Positions 18,655-27,365 of a DNA stretch of 64,000 bases are shown piece after piece (position 1 is the stretch's first letter; each line of letters starts with the position of its first letter). The notes below the pieces were generated by a model, which saw nothing but the letters and a program-made list of their open reading frames with translations, was not told where the DNA came from and did not search any database. Source of the DNA: Paraglaciecola arctica BSs20135 (GTDB lineage: Bacteria > Pseudomonadota > Gammaproteobacteria > Enterobacterales > Alteromonadaceae); assembly GCF_000314995.1 (NCBI RefSeq), contig NZ_BAEO01000027.1, positions 217,733 to 281,732 on the forward strand. The letters are read 5' to 3'. The position numbers and the translations under genes are program-made.

Positions 18655-19596
18655 ATGACCAATGCACTCAAATATCCTCATATGAAGATTATTACACCTA
18701 ACAATGGCTACATTGGCCGTTTTGCCCCCTCCCCATCCGGTCACCTTCATTTTGGTTCATTAGTGACTGCGTTAGGCGGTTTTTTACAAGCAAAAAGTCA
18801 AGGTGGACAATGGTTACTCAGAATAGAAGATATTGACCCACCACGGGAAGTGATTGGTGCAAGCGATGCGATTATGCGTTGTCTAGAAGCTCACCATTTA
18901 TTCTGGGACGGTGAAGTTGTTTATCAGAGCAACAGAAGCGACTTATACAATGAAAAAATTCAATACTTAACTGATCAAGGATTAACCTATCATTGCCGGT
19001 GTAGCCGAGCCCAGTTAACTAGTCTTAAGTTTGGCCAGCTATGTGGCTGCATTAATCAAAATCTAAGCAGTGAAAACAGCGCGATAAGGTTCAGACTTCA
19101 TAATTTCAAGCAAAAGTTTTATGATGAGTTATTAGGCCAAGTTGACTTTCCAAAGCACGATATACCTACACAATTTGCGATTAAGCGTAAGGATGGTTTG
19201 TTTGCTTATCAGTTGGCTGTGGTGGTTGACGATATACAGCAGGGGATAACTGAAGTGGCACGAGGAGCCGATTTATTAGACGCCACATTATTACAGTTTG
19301 CCCTGTATCAAGCGTTTGATTGCCCAGCCCCGAAGTTTTTACATCTCCCTGTTGTGGTGACTGAATCCGGTAAAAAACTTAGCAAACAAAATCATGCCCG
19401 AAAAGTAAACACAGATGATGTCTGTGCTAACTTGATAAATGCCCTTGGCTTTCTAGGATTACCGCTAACAAAAGAACTTAGTCGGGAATCCGTGCAAAAT
19501 ATATTGAATTGGGCTATCGATCAGTGGGATTTGAATAAGATACCCGCTAAAACAGAGTGTATTGACAATAGAATTGGGCAAGCAGACAGTATATGA
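18655..19596 (+). CDS. gluQ: Glutamyl-Q tRNA(Asp) synthetase
   Basis: GluQ-RS activates glutamate without tRNA and transfers it to queuosine in the anticodon of tRNA(Asp). It is a paralogue of GluRS without the anticodon-binding half, and the 313-residue length fits. The start of the fold is GRFAPSPSGHLHFGSL (HIGH-like). Zinc-site cysteines are visible in HCRCSR and in QLCGC. The KMSKS-like loop is KKLSKQN. ATG 18655 is used; ATG 18682 also gives a good N terminus (MKIITPNNGYIGRFAPSP), and neither has a strong ribosome-binding site outside the hairpin. It follows dksA, as in E. coli. Confidence 0.93.
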   Translation: MTNALKYPHMKIITPNNGYIGRFAPSPSGHLHFGSLVTALGGFLQAKSQGGQWLLRIEDIDPPREVIGASDAIMRCLEAHHLFWDGEVVYQSNRSDLYNEKIQYLTDQGLTYHCRCSRAQLTSLKFGQLCGCINQNLSSENSAIRFRLHNFKQKFYDELLGQVDFPKHDIPTQFAIKRKDGLFAYQLAVVVDDIQQGITEVARGADLLDATLLQFALYQAFDCPAPKFLHLPVVVTESGKKLSKQNHARKVNTDDVCANLINALGFLGLPLTKELSRESVQNILNWAIDQWDLNKIPAKTECIDNRIGQADSI

Positions 19597-19654
19597 TAAG
19601 CGCCGAATTTTTCCGCTCAAAACAGCGGTCTATAAAAGTAATACAGGCCCAAAC

Positions 19655-19671
19655 AAGGAGCACAGCATATT
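19655..19671 (+). promoter_or_regulatory. Strong ribosome-binding site with AUU start codon for pcnB
   Basis: AAGGAG at 19655-19660 is followed after eight bases by ATT (19669-19671) and then ATT TCT CGC GTA. The encoded start (M)-I-S-R-V lines up with the enteric PcnB N terminus M-F-T-R-V, whose initiation codon is known to be AUU. No ATG lies in frame near this point, and the first ATG in frame is well inside the conserved region. Confidence 0.75.
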
Positions 19672-21048
19672 ATTTCTCGCGTAATTGACAAAGTCAGGAG
19701 CGTTTTGCGCACTAAAACCTTAGACAACCCCGCTGCACTTGTTGCGACTGTCATTCCCCGTGCGGAGCATACTGTTTCTCGCAACTCAATGAGTGAAAAT
19801 GCACTTAAAGTTCTTTATCGTCTGCACAACAGTGGTTATCAAGCATATTTAGTTGGTGGCTGTGTACGCGATGTATTATTAGGCAAAGAGCCTAAAGATT
19901 TTGATGTGACAACTAATGCTACTCCAGAACAAATCAAAGGCCTATTTCGCAATTGCCGATTGATTGGGCGCAGATTTAGGTTGGCGCATATTGTGTTTGG
20001 ACGAGAAATAATCGAAGTCGCGACTTTTCGTGGTCATCACGAAAATAATGATGAAGGTGAATCTAAAGTCAGTAAACATAGCGATCACGGTCAGTTACTG
20101 CGTGACAATGTATTTGGTAGTATTGAAGAAGACGCACAACGACGGGATTTCACCATTAACGCCATGTATTACAATATCGCTGATTATTCGATTAGCGATT
20201 TTGCTGGCGGTATGCAAGCGATTAAAGATAAAAGCATTAGGCTTATAGGCGATCCTGAAACCCGTTATCGTGAAGACCCGGTTAGAATGCTCAGAGCCGT
20301 GAGGTTCGCTGCCAAACTTGATATGCATATCAGCGAAGAAAGTGCCGAACCGATTAAACGATTGGCGCCGCTGATGGCAAATATTCCAGCTGCCAGATTA
20401 TTTGAAGAAATACTCAAGCTATTATTATCAGGGCAGGGATTGGCGACTTATAAGTTGTTAGCAGAATTTCATTTGTTTGAAGCGCTGTTCCCACAACTAG
20501 CCCCATTATTGTTACAGCCTGGCAGTCGCGAAAATCAATTTGTAGAGCAAGTACTTACTAATACGGATAACCGCATAAATACTGGGCAAAGAGTCACGCC
20601 TGCGTTTATTTTTGCGGCGTTTATGTGGTATCCATTAGAAGAACGTTGTCAGCAATTAATGGTTGAAGGTGGATTAAATCACTTTGATGCCTTTAATCTT
20701 GCGCTAAACGATGTCATGCATCGCCAAATTCAACGCATTATGATCCCGAAACGTTTTAGCACCGCTATTCGGGAAATATGGCAGTTACAAAATCGTTTAC
20801 CTAAGCGTTATGGTCGCAGAGCCTATCAATTGCTTGAGCATCCAAAATTTAGAGCCGCATATGACTTCTTGTTGTTGCGTGGCCAAATTGAAGGGGGCGA
20901 TTTACTAGAGTTAGCTGATTGGTGGACTGTTTTCCAAGAGGCAGACGAAGCGCAACGTAAGACTATGCTAGAAGTTCTACGTGAACAGCAAGGGGCACCT
21001 GCTAGGCGTCCGAGGCGTAACCGCAAGAAACCTAAACCCAAAGTATGA
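19669..21048 (+). CDS. pcnB: Poly(A) polymerase I
   Basis: PcnB adds 3' oligo(A) tails that mark RNAs for decay. With the AUU start the protein is 459 residues, close to the E. coli enzyme. Motifs of the class II nucleotidyltransferase fold are clear: LVGGCVRDVLLGKEPKDFDVTTNA with the catalytic Asp pair, RNCRLIGRRFRLAHI, and EEDAQRRDFTINAM. The neck GDPETRYREDPVRMLRAVRFAAKL follows. The tail is strongly basic (RRPRRNRKKPKPKV), as expected for RNA binding, and separates it from CCA-adding enzymes. A TTG at 19705 gives a shorter alternative start. The stop overlaps the folK ATG (ATGA). Confidence 0.93.
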   Translation: MISRVIDKVRSVLRTKTLDNPAALVATVIPRAEHTVSRNSMSENALKVLYRLHNSGYQAYLVGGCVRDVLLGKEPKDFDVTTNATPEQIKGLFRNCRLIGRRFRLAHIVFGREIIEVATFRGHHENNDEGESKVSKHSDHGQLLRDNVFGSIEEDAQRRDFTINAMYYNIADYSISDFAGGMQAIKDKSIRLIGDPETRYREDPVRMLRAVRFAAKLDMHISEESAEPIKRLAPLMANIPAARLFEEILKLLLSGQGLATYKLLAEFHLFEALFPQLAPLLLQPGSRENQFVEQVLTNTDNRINTGQRVTPAFIFAAFMWYPLEERCQQLMVEGGLNHFDAFNLALNDVMHRQIQRIMIPKRFSTAIREIWQLQNRLPKRYGRRAYQLLEHPKFRAAYDFLLLRGQIEGGDLLELADWWTVFQEADEAQRKTMLEVLREQQGAPARRPRRNRKKPKPKV

Positions 21049-21530
21049 TCCAAGTTTATATTGGCTTAGGCAGTAATTTAGAACTGCCTGAAAAACAAAT
21101 ACAAGCAGCCTGTAAAAGTTTGGCTTCGCTACCTGATACTGTGTTTATCAAATGTTCAAGTTTGTACCAAAGCCGACCTATGGGACCACAAGATCAACCA
21201 GATTATGTAAATGCAGTTGCACTGATAGAAACTGCACTCTCTCCAGAATCTTTGTTGCAACAAACTCAATTAATAGAGTGCCAGCAAGGGCGTATACGCA
21301 AGGAAAACCGATGGGGACCCAGAACCTTAGATCTTGATATATTGCTGTTCGGTCAACAGTTGATTGATAACGAACGTCTAACAGTTCCCCACTCTGGTAT
21401 GAAACAAAGAGAGTTTGTACTTTACCCGCTGTTTGAAATCGCCCAGGAATTAATTTTACCTTGTGGTGAAAAATTATCCGATCTTATTCTGATATGTCCA
21501 ATAAATGGTTTACAGAAGATGACTGTCTAG
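21045..21530 (+). CDS. folK: 2-amino-4-hydroxy-6-hydroxymethyldihydropteridine diphosphokinase
   Basis: FolK pyrophosphorylates 6-hydroxymethyl-dihydropterin with ATP, the step before dihydropteroate synthase in folate synthesis. The 161-residue protein has the standard HPPK motifs: IGLGSNLELPEKQI at the start, SRPMGPQDQPDYVNAVALIET in the middle, and RWGPRTLDLDILLFG with the two Mg-binding Asp. The ATG overlaps the pcnB stop by four bases, so it is translationally coupled to it. This arrangement is the same as in E. coli. Confidence 0.96.
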   Translation: MIQVYIGLGSNLELPEKQIQAACKSLASLPDTVFIKCSSLYQSRPMGPQDQPDYVNAVALIETALSPESLLQQTQLIECQQGRIRKENRWGPRTLDLDILLFGQQLIDNERLTVPHSGMKQREFVLYPLFEIAQELILPCGEKLSDLILICPINGLQKMTV

Positions 21531-21640
21531 GTACTAATCTAGAAATTAATAAAAAATCTAGTATAGTGCGTCTACCTTACGTGCTGTACCAAGCAAGTAA
21601 ATAGTATTGTTTGATGACATCAAAAATTGGAGTATATCTA

Positions 21641-22435
21641 ATGAAAAAAGTAACGACTTCAAGCTTGCTAAAATTGAAGCAAGAGAATACTAAAATCACT
21701 GCTTTAACTGCGTATGATGCAAGTTTTGCAAAAATGTTTGATGAACAAGGCATTGACGTTTTGTTGATTGGAGACTCCCTTGGTATGGTGCTTAAAGGTG
21801 ATGACGATACATTAAGCGTTACCCTTGAAGATGTTGCCTACCATACTCGTTCTGTCAAAAAGGGTGTTGAGCGAGCCTTTGTGGTGGCAGATATGCCTTT
21901 TATGTCTTATTCAACACCTGAACAAACCTACTTAAGTGCTGCGCAGTTAATGCGCGCAGGGGCAAGTATGGTTAAGTTAGAGGGCGGTAGTTGGTTACTT
22001 GAAACTATTAAAGGGTTGAACGAACGCAGTGTACCCGTGTGTGGACATTTAGGCCTAACACCACAGTCAGTACACGTATTCGGTGGTTTTAAAGTGCAGG
22101 GCCGCGATGACTTACAAGCTGAAAATATTTTAGAACAAGCCAAACAATTAGAACAAGCCGGAATACAGTTATTAGTTCTGGAATGTATCCCAACGGAATT
22201 AGCTGCCAAGATATCTCAAAATCTTAGAATTCCAGTTATTGGTATTGGTGCTGGCGCGCAAACTGATGGACAAATATTAGTGATGCACGATATGTTTGGG
22301 GTGAGTGCCAACTATATGCCTAAATTTTCCAAAAACTATTTGCAGCAAAGCAATAATATGCGCGAAGCTGTGAGCCAGTACATTCAAGAAGTGCAGGATG
22401 GGAGTTTCCCCTCAGACGAGCACAGTTTTAATTAG
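21641..22435 (+). CDS. panB: 3-methyl-2-oxobutanoate hydroxymethyltransferase
   Basis: PanB makes ketopantoate from alpha-ketoisovalerate and methylene-tetrahydrofolate, the first committed step to pantothenate and CoA. The 264-residue product equals the E. coli length. Visible motifs are [30 protein letters not shown] with metal-binding Asp, [16 protein letters not shown] and [18 protein letters not shown] chose ATG 21641 ([14 protein letters not shown]), preceded by GGAG. Upstream starts in the same frame add unlike residues. It is followed by panC, and the convergent panP completes the beta-alanine side. Confidence 0.96.
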   Translation: MKKVTTSSLLKLKQENTKITALTAYDASFAKMFDEQGIDVLLIGDSLGMVLKGDDDTLSVTLEDVAYHTRSVKKGVERAFVVADMPFMSYSTPEQTYLSAAQLMRAGASMVKLEGGSWLLETIKGLNERSVPVCGHLGLTPQSVHVFGGFKVQGRDDLQAENILEQAKQLEQAGIQLLVLECIPTELAAKISQNLRIPVIGIGAGAQTDGQILVMHDMFGVSANYMPKFSKNYLQQSNNMREAVSQYIQEVQDGSFPSDEHSFN

Positions 22436-22454
22436 TGCACCCTTTGGGGTGTAC
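22435..22454 (+). other. Short hairpin between panB and panC
   Basis: GTGCACCC and GGGTGTAC form an eight-base stem (one G-U pair) around a TTTG loop, beginning at the last base of the panB stop codon. No T run follows. It could stabilise the upstream mRNA end or reduce readthrough, and it is not a typical terminator. Confidence 0.4.
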
Positions 22455-22485
22455 TATCCATTCATTATCAAAGTAAATAACCACT

Positions 22486-23334
22486 ATGCAACTTATCAAA
22501 GACATTTCAGAACTTCGTGAAATCAGACGGAATTGGCAAAACAGCGCCAAGGTAATTGCTTTTGTTCCTACCATGGGGAATTTACATCAAGGGCATTTAA
22601 ACCTTGTACGTGAAGCCAAAAAGCAAGCTGATATTGTGGTGGTATCTATCTTCGTCAATCCTTTGCAATTTGGCCCTGATGAAGACTTAGAAGCTTATCC
22701 AAGAACTTTGGAAAATGATCGTTATTTATTAGAAGACTTAGGGGTCGATGCACTCTTTATGCCCACCACGAACGACATTTATGCAAGAGGCTTAGAGCAA
22801 CAGACTTTTGTAGAAGTACCAGGGTTATCTTATATGATTTGTGGTGCCAGTCGCCCTGGTCATTTCCGTGGTGTGGCAACCATAGTGTGTAAATTATTTA
22901 ATATGGTGCAACCCAATTTAGCTTTCTTTGGTGAAAAAGACTTTCAGCAATTGCAAGTGATCAAGGCCATGGTGACTGATTTATCTATGAACCTCAAAGT
23001 CTTTGGAGTGACCACTACCCGAGAAGATGATGGCTTAGCTATGAGTTCTAGAAATCATTATTTAAGCGGCATAGAGCGTAAGTTAGCGCCCACTATGTAT
23101 ATAAAAATGCAGGAGTTAGTAGACGAGATTCATGGGGGACGTAGAGATTTTTCTAGACTCACTCAAGAATATAAAATGCAATTGGCTAAACTTGGTTTTA
23201 ACCCTGACTATTTAGAAATCCGCAACGTAGAAAACTTGTTGCAGCCGGGTCATGAAGATCAACATTTAGTGCTATTAGCGGCAGCATTTTTAGGAAAAAC
23301 CCGTTTGATTGATAATATGCAGATTAGCTTATAA
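22486..23334 (+). CDS. panC: Pantoate--beta-alanine ligase
   Basis: PanC condenses pantoate with beta-alanine using ATP, giving pantothenate. The 282-residue protein shows the nucleotidyltransferase signature [16 protein letters not shown] (HxGH) near residue 28. Other PanC motifs are [51 protein letters not shown] and the KMSKS-like [11 protein letters not shown]. It lies 50 bases after panB. The beta-alanine it needs would be supplied by the convergent panP gene product. Confidence 0.97.
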   Translation: MQLIKDISELREIRRNWQNSAKVIAFVPTMGNLHQGHLNLVREAKKQADIVVVSIFVNPLQFGPDEDLEAYPRTLENDRYLLEDLGVDALFMPTTNDIYARGLEQQTFVEVPGLSYMICGASRPGHFRGVATIVCKLFNMVQPNLAFFGEKDFQQLQVIKAMVTDLSMNLKVFGVTTTREDDGLAMSSRNHYLSGIERKLAPTMYIKMQELVDEIHGGRRDFSRLTQEYKMQLAKLGFNPDYLEIRNVENLLQPGHEDQHLVLLAAAFLGKTRLIDNMQISL

Positions 23335-23362
23335 ATCTAATCCAAACAAAAATATGGAAATA

Positions 23363-23387
23363 TTAGCAAGCTAACCTAGCTTGCTAA
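23363..23387. terminator. Bidirectional hairpin between panC and panP
   Basis: TTAGCAAGCTA (23363-23373) and TAGCTTGCTAA (23377-23387) form a perfect 11-base stem with a three-base loop. The stem includes the last codons and stop of panP. Sequence on both sides is A/T-rich. It fits termination of both convergent units. Confidence 0.7.
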
Positions 23388-24983
23388 ACAAAGCTTTTTC
23401 CAAATATCAATATTGCTGGCTATGGCGATTTGTTCATCTAATATATTTTGTAAGTCGCTCTCTGTGGTTAGCGGATTAGCTAAAACGACTCTGAATACTG
23501 TTATGGCTTGATCTGGGTACTTTTCAGTTTGTAACCGGGTACGAGAGACAAAAGACTTGCCAGCTTCTCGTTGCTGTTTCTGAACGGATACTGTCAGTTT
23601 ATCCAGCTCCATATTTAACTCATGACCCATATCTGACTGTGTTTTTATTTTGATTTGCACATTTTCAGGATTCAATCTGTAGGTCAATATTGACAGAATG
23701 GGAGATGTGATAAGTTCAAAATCTGGGTGTGACTGGATCATCCGAGCAAATATTTTCGCTTTTTCAATGCTCTGATTAATCAGTAATTCATATCCTTGGC
23801 GACCAAATATATGCAAAGAGGAATAAACCATCATCGCCATACCGTTTCGCGAACCTTCTAATGTTGTCGCTCCTAAGTCTTTCGACCCTGCCCGTAATAT
23901 GTATTGGGCATGATGGCGTACAGCATTACTGTCATTGGGATCTTTAAACAGCACCATGCCAGCGCCCATCGGCACATACATTTGTTTATGGGCGTCTATG
24001 GTCACAGAGTCCGCTTTTTCAATACCTTTAAGTAAACGGCTATATTCGTTTGAAAATAAGGTTGCTCCGCCCCAAGCCGCATCCACATGAAAGTGACAAC
24101 CTAACTCTTTGGCTACATCAGCGAGTTCATCAAGTGGGTCAATATGCCCTGTTTCAGTTGTTCCTGCTACGCCTACTATAGACAATACCTTGTTTCCATC
24201 TTGTTGGTATTGTTTGCCCATAGCTAGGGCTTTTTCTGCTGACAGGCGTTGCGTTGGGCAGTCTATTGTAATCATTTGTTGGCGGCCTAAACCTAACAAA
24301 TCAACTGCTTTAGATAAGGAATAATGGCCGCGTTTAGATGAAATTATTCCCATTTTTTTGTAGCCATAATGCATCATTCCTGCAGCCATACCTTCCTGGG
24401 CCACTCCTTTAAACTGGGTAGTGGCGGGTAATGCTTTATTTCTCGCAACCCATAACGCAGTGATGTTGGCGATGGTCCCACCTGAGCAAAATGCACCTAA
24501 AGCATAGTTCGCACTGTGTAAATAGTTCTGATAGAAATCACTTGGTTGCTTAAAAACCAACTCGTGCATCATGCCCAGCACTTGGCGCTCAAGTGGTGTG
24601 AAGGCTTTAGATGTTTCGATTTTCACCAAATTTTGGTTTAACCCCACCATTAGTTTTGCTAAAGGTAGGTGGAAATATGGGAGTGCAGAGGTCATGTGAC
24701 CAATAAAACTAGGGGAGTAGGTATTAACAGAGTTAGCGACTAACTTATCCAGTAGGTCTTCCGCATGTTTTGATACAAATTCTGGAGATTCAGGTACAGA
24801 ATACTCAGCAAAACTTTTTTCTATTTGCGTAAGAGAATTCACCTTAGTCACCACATGTTGTGACAGGAAATCGGCCAGATTATTGGACAGATGTTGTTCA
24901 ATCTGTGCAAGTTTAGAATCTTTGCCTTCAGGCATGGTAAATACCTTGTACAAATACTCTAAACTAACCTCAGCTTCACCCAC
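23376..24983 (-). CDS. panP: Pyridoxal-dependent aspartate 1-decarboxylase PanP
   Basis: A 535-residue group II PLP decarboxylase, the size of PanP proteins of Vibrio and Shewanella. In those organisms PanP makes beta-alanine from aspartate in place of the pyruvoyl enzyme PanD. The PLP lysine is in TIDAHKQMYVP. The cofactor-pocket Asp/Ala lies in FHVDAAWGG, and the phosphate-binding segment is GAFCSGGTIANITALW. Its placement next to panB-panC, with no panD in view, supports PanP over glutamate decarboxylase. The start is GTG at 24983. An ATG 48 bases later is possible but would drop the conserved SLEYLYKVF segment. Confidence 0.88.
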   Translation of the reverse strand: MGEAEVSLEYLYKVFTMPEGKDSKLAQIEQHLSNNLADFLSQHVVTKVNSLTQIEKSFAEYSVPESPEFVSKHAEDLLDKLVANSVNTYSPSFIGHMTSALPYFHLPLAKLMVGLNQNLVKIETSKAFTPLERQVLGMMHELVFKQPSDFYQNYLHSANYALGAFCSGGTIANITALWVARNKALPATTQFKGVAQEGMAAGMMHYGYKKMGIISSKRGHYSLSKAVDLLGLGRQQMITIDCPTQRLSAEKALAMGKQYQQDGNKVLSIVGVAGTTETGHIDPLDELADVAKELGCHFHVDAAWGGATLFSNEYSRLLKGIEKADSVTIDAHKQMYVPMGAGMVLFKDPNDSNAVRHHAQYILRAGSKDLGATTLEGSRNGMAMMVYSSLHIFGRQGYELLINQSIEKAKIFARMIQSHPDFELITSPILSILTYRLNPENVQIKIKTQSDMGHELNMELDKLTVSVQKQQREAGKSFVSRTRLQTEKYPDQAITVFRVVLANPLTTESDLQNILDEQIAIASNIDIWKKLCLAS

Positions 24984-25147
24984 TATTGTAACCCTATCTG
25001 AAAATTCTCAAGTCGCGCACTTTACCTTAATTCCTGCTGGAGACCAACAATCTAAGAAGCAAATAAACCACTTATGGGTATTAATCTGGTAATTGTTAAA
25101 TTGTTGTTATATTGTCAAAACACAGGATTTAAAAGGTATGCCTTTTT

Positions 25148-25861
25148 ATGCAAGTTACTGAAGTAACAGATAGTTTTAACTTAGATAATGTTGTGCCCTT
25201 TTTTCAGCCGATTATGGATTTAAAAAATGAGGTCGTCTGGAGTTATGAATGTTTAGCTCGGCTTCTTACTTTTGATCAAAATAGTTATTTACCTACCGAG
25301 TTTTTGTTTTTGGTTGAAAGGCAACAATCAGTCGCCTTATTGACTCAAACCGTATTGAGTCGTAGCGCCAGTTATTTTAGAGATATCAACATGGCGTGGA
25401 ATATTAATCTGAGTTTGTCGGATATGACTGACTTAGAGACCCTTAATTTTCTTCAATCTCAACTGACGGGTTATCCAAACCCTAAGCGAATTTCAATTGA
25501 AATTACCGCTCAAAATGCGTTAATAAAAAGTGCTAAATTCAGTGAGTTTTCGAAGATTTGTGGAGCTTTGGGTATCAACATTGTGATAGATAATTTTGAT
25601 CAACAAGCATGTGATTTTCAGGCAATACTAAGTTTGCCAATATCTGCGATAAAGGTATCCGCCACATTATTTGATAAGGTAACAAGTGATGAGACAACGG
25701 CTGGTTTTGTGAAAGGGCTCATTAATGCAGCCGCTAGCAATAATATCAAAGTCATAGCTGAACGTGTTGAGAGTCAAGAAACCTTAGAAGTGGTTAAGAA
25801 ACTGGGTATCAAATACGCTCAAGGGTTTTATTTTAGTCAACCTAAGGCAAAAGTAGTCTAA
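25148..25861 (+). CDS. Degenerate EAL-domain protein
   Basis: A 237-residue stand-alone EAL domain, without GGDEF, PAS or membrane helices. EAL enzymes cleave cyclic di-GMP to pGpG. The signature is altered: EAL reads ECL (E34), and the metal-binding DDFGTG loop reads DNFDQQ (D148, N149). Other active-site positions are kept: N87, E118, K169, E205 and Q225. Loss of the second Asp and the changed loop suggest weak or no catalysis, so the protein could be a c-di-GMP receptor or protein-interaction module like YdiV. A neighbour relation gives no further hint. Confidence 0.85.
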   Translation: MQVTEVTDSFNLDNVVPFFQPIMDLKNEVVWSYECLARLLTFDQNSYLPTEFLFLVERQQSVALLTQTVLSRSASYFRDINMAWNINLSLSDMTDLETLNFLQSQLTGYPNPKRISIEITAQNALIKSAKFSEFSKICGALGINIVIDNFDQQACDFQAILSLPISAIKVSATLFDKVTSDETTAGFVKGLINAAASNNIKVIAERVESQETLEVVKKLGIKYAQGFYFSQPKAKVV

Positions 25862-25880
25862 TTTCCTCCAGCTTATTTAA

Positions 25881-26537
25881 TTATAAGTTAGCTAACAGTT
25901 GCCAGCTATTTTGTCCGCTTTGCCAGTACTTGCGTTCGAAGGGGGTGATCGCTCGTTCGCTTGCAAATACACCAATCTGATTATTGACCTTGGCGATATC
26001 CAAAGCCGCAGAAAATTCTTGTATATACAGCTGCCAATTACTTCTTACTTCAAGCACACCACCTAGACTTAGAATGTCTTTTAACGCTGATGTCGCGTAC
26101 CAACGGCGTTGTAAGTGGGCCGATTTAGGGTAGGGGTTGGGGTATAATAAATAGTGTTTAGTAAGTTTTTTATCATTAAGAACCAGTAATTTCAAAAAAT
26201 CATTAAGGTCTGCTCGTAACACAACATAGTTTTCTAAAGTACTTGCATAAGCTGGGTGTTTTTCGGTGCGTAAAGCAGATTTATCAATTCCTATTACGCG
26301 AGCATTTGGATGCTGCCGCGCAATATTCACAGTGCTTTCACCTACACCACAACAAGAGTCTAAAATAAGATCTCCCTGCCAATCTCCAAGCCAACTCATT
26401 GCTTCTTGAAAGGCCTGTTGAGTATGCGGTGATAGGGGTTTTTGACTGACATTCGCAAGTTGTCGGGCAACAACCTTATGTAAATTCTGATGAATACCAA
26501 TTTGATTAGTAGTGATTGAGCGAGCTTGCTGTTGCAT
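25881..26537 (-). CDS. TrmB-like SAM-dependent methyltransferase
   Basis: A 218-residue class I methyltransferase. The SAM motif is LILDSCCGVGESTVNIA (about residue 57) and the acidic motif II is VIGIDKSALR. The stretch YLLYPNPYPKSAHLQRRWY matches the catalytic region FPDPWPKKRHHKRR of tRNA (guanine-46-N7) methyltransferase TrmB. The motif order fits TrmB, but several conserved residues differ (Pro-Asn-Pro-Tyr for Pro-Asp-Pro-Trp). It may be a paralogue with another RNA target rather than the main TrmB. It is a single gene, convergent with the EAL gene. Confidence 0.75.
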   Translation of the reverse strand: MQQQARSITTNQIGIHQNLHKVVARQLANVSQKPLSPHTQQAFQEAMSWLGDWQGDLILDSCCGVGESTVNIARQHPNARVIGIDKSALRTEKHPAYASTLENYVVLRADLNDFLKLLVLNDKKLTKHYLLYPNPYPKSAHLQRRWYATSALKDILSLGGVLEVRSNWQLYIQEFSAALDIAKVNNQIGVFASERAITPFERKYWQSGQNSWQLLANL

Positions 26538-26594
26538 AGGTTCCTATTACTCTTAATGTTTAGTTATTGCAGAATTGTATATACCCATACCACC

Positions 26595-27365
26595 CTAACT
26601 ACGAATGCCCACACCTCTATTGATCAAAGAGTATGCCCAACCAAGTAACACTATGTTAAACCCTACTAATATGCCCAAAGATAAATAAAAGCTAATATCT
26701 GAGACACCTAAAAAACCGTACCTAAAGCCACTTACCATATATACGATAGGATTAATTTTACTGACCCACTGCCAAAATTCAGGTAATAAACTTAATGAGT
26801 AAAAAACGCCACCTAAGTAGGTCAGAGGAGTCAAAATAAAGGTGGGTACAATGCTCACATCATCAAATGAGTTGGCGAAGATGCCATTTATCAGCCCAGC
26901 GGTAGAAAATAAAACTGTTGTTAACAATAAAGTAATAAATATAATCAGAAAACTGTGAATATGTATATCCACAAAAAATAGCGAGACAATGGTAACAATA
27001 ATGCCGACCAGCATTCCTCTAGCTACACCACCACCTACATAGCCAGCGATAATGATCCAATTGGAAACCGGTGCAACTAATAATTCTTCGATGTTTCGTT
27101 GATATTTAGCGCTGTAAAAAGAGGCCGATACATTGGCATAGGCATTGGTGATCACCGCCATCATAATTAAGCCAGGCACAATAAACTCCATATAACTAAA
27201 GCCACCCATATTGCCTATTCGGCTGCCAATTAAGCTACCAAAAATCACAAAATACAGTGACATAGTAATGGCTGGTGGAAGTAAGGTCTGGATCCATATT
27301 CTTAAGAAACGTAAACACTCTTTGCGCCACATTGTCGTAAGGGCCACCATATTGAGGCTATTCAT
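26595..27365 (-). CDS. yadH: ABC-2 type transporter permease YadH
   Basis: A 256-residue permease with six membrane helices and strong likeness to E. coli YadH. Shared stretches include RFLRIWIQTLLPPAITMSLYFVIFG, MEFIVPGLIMMAVITNAYANV, and the ending NPIVYMVSGFRYGFLG. It pairs with YadG. Both are predicted exporters of unknown substrate. I chose ATG 27365 (MNSLNMVALTTMWRKE), which overlaps the yadG stop by eight bases and fits the YadH start. A GTG/TTG-type start 15 bases upstream is unnecessary. In E. coli yadGH also lies near the pan genes. Confidence 0.92.
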   Translation of the reverse strand: MNSLNMVALTTMWRKECLRFLRIWIQTLLPPAITMSLYFVIFGSLIGSRIGNMGGFSYMEFIVPGLIMMAVITNAYANVSASFYSAKYQRNIEELLVAPVSNWIIIAGYVGGGVARGMLVGIIVTIVSLFFVDIHIHSFLIIFITLLLTTVLFSTAGLINGIFANSFDDVSIVPTFILTPLTYLGGVFYSLSLLPEFWQWVSKINPIVYMVSGFRYGFLGVSDISFYLSLGILVGFNIVLLGWAYSLINRGVGIRS

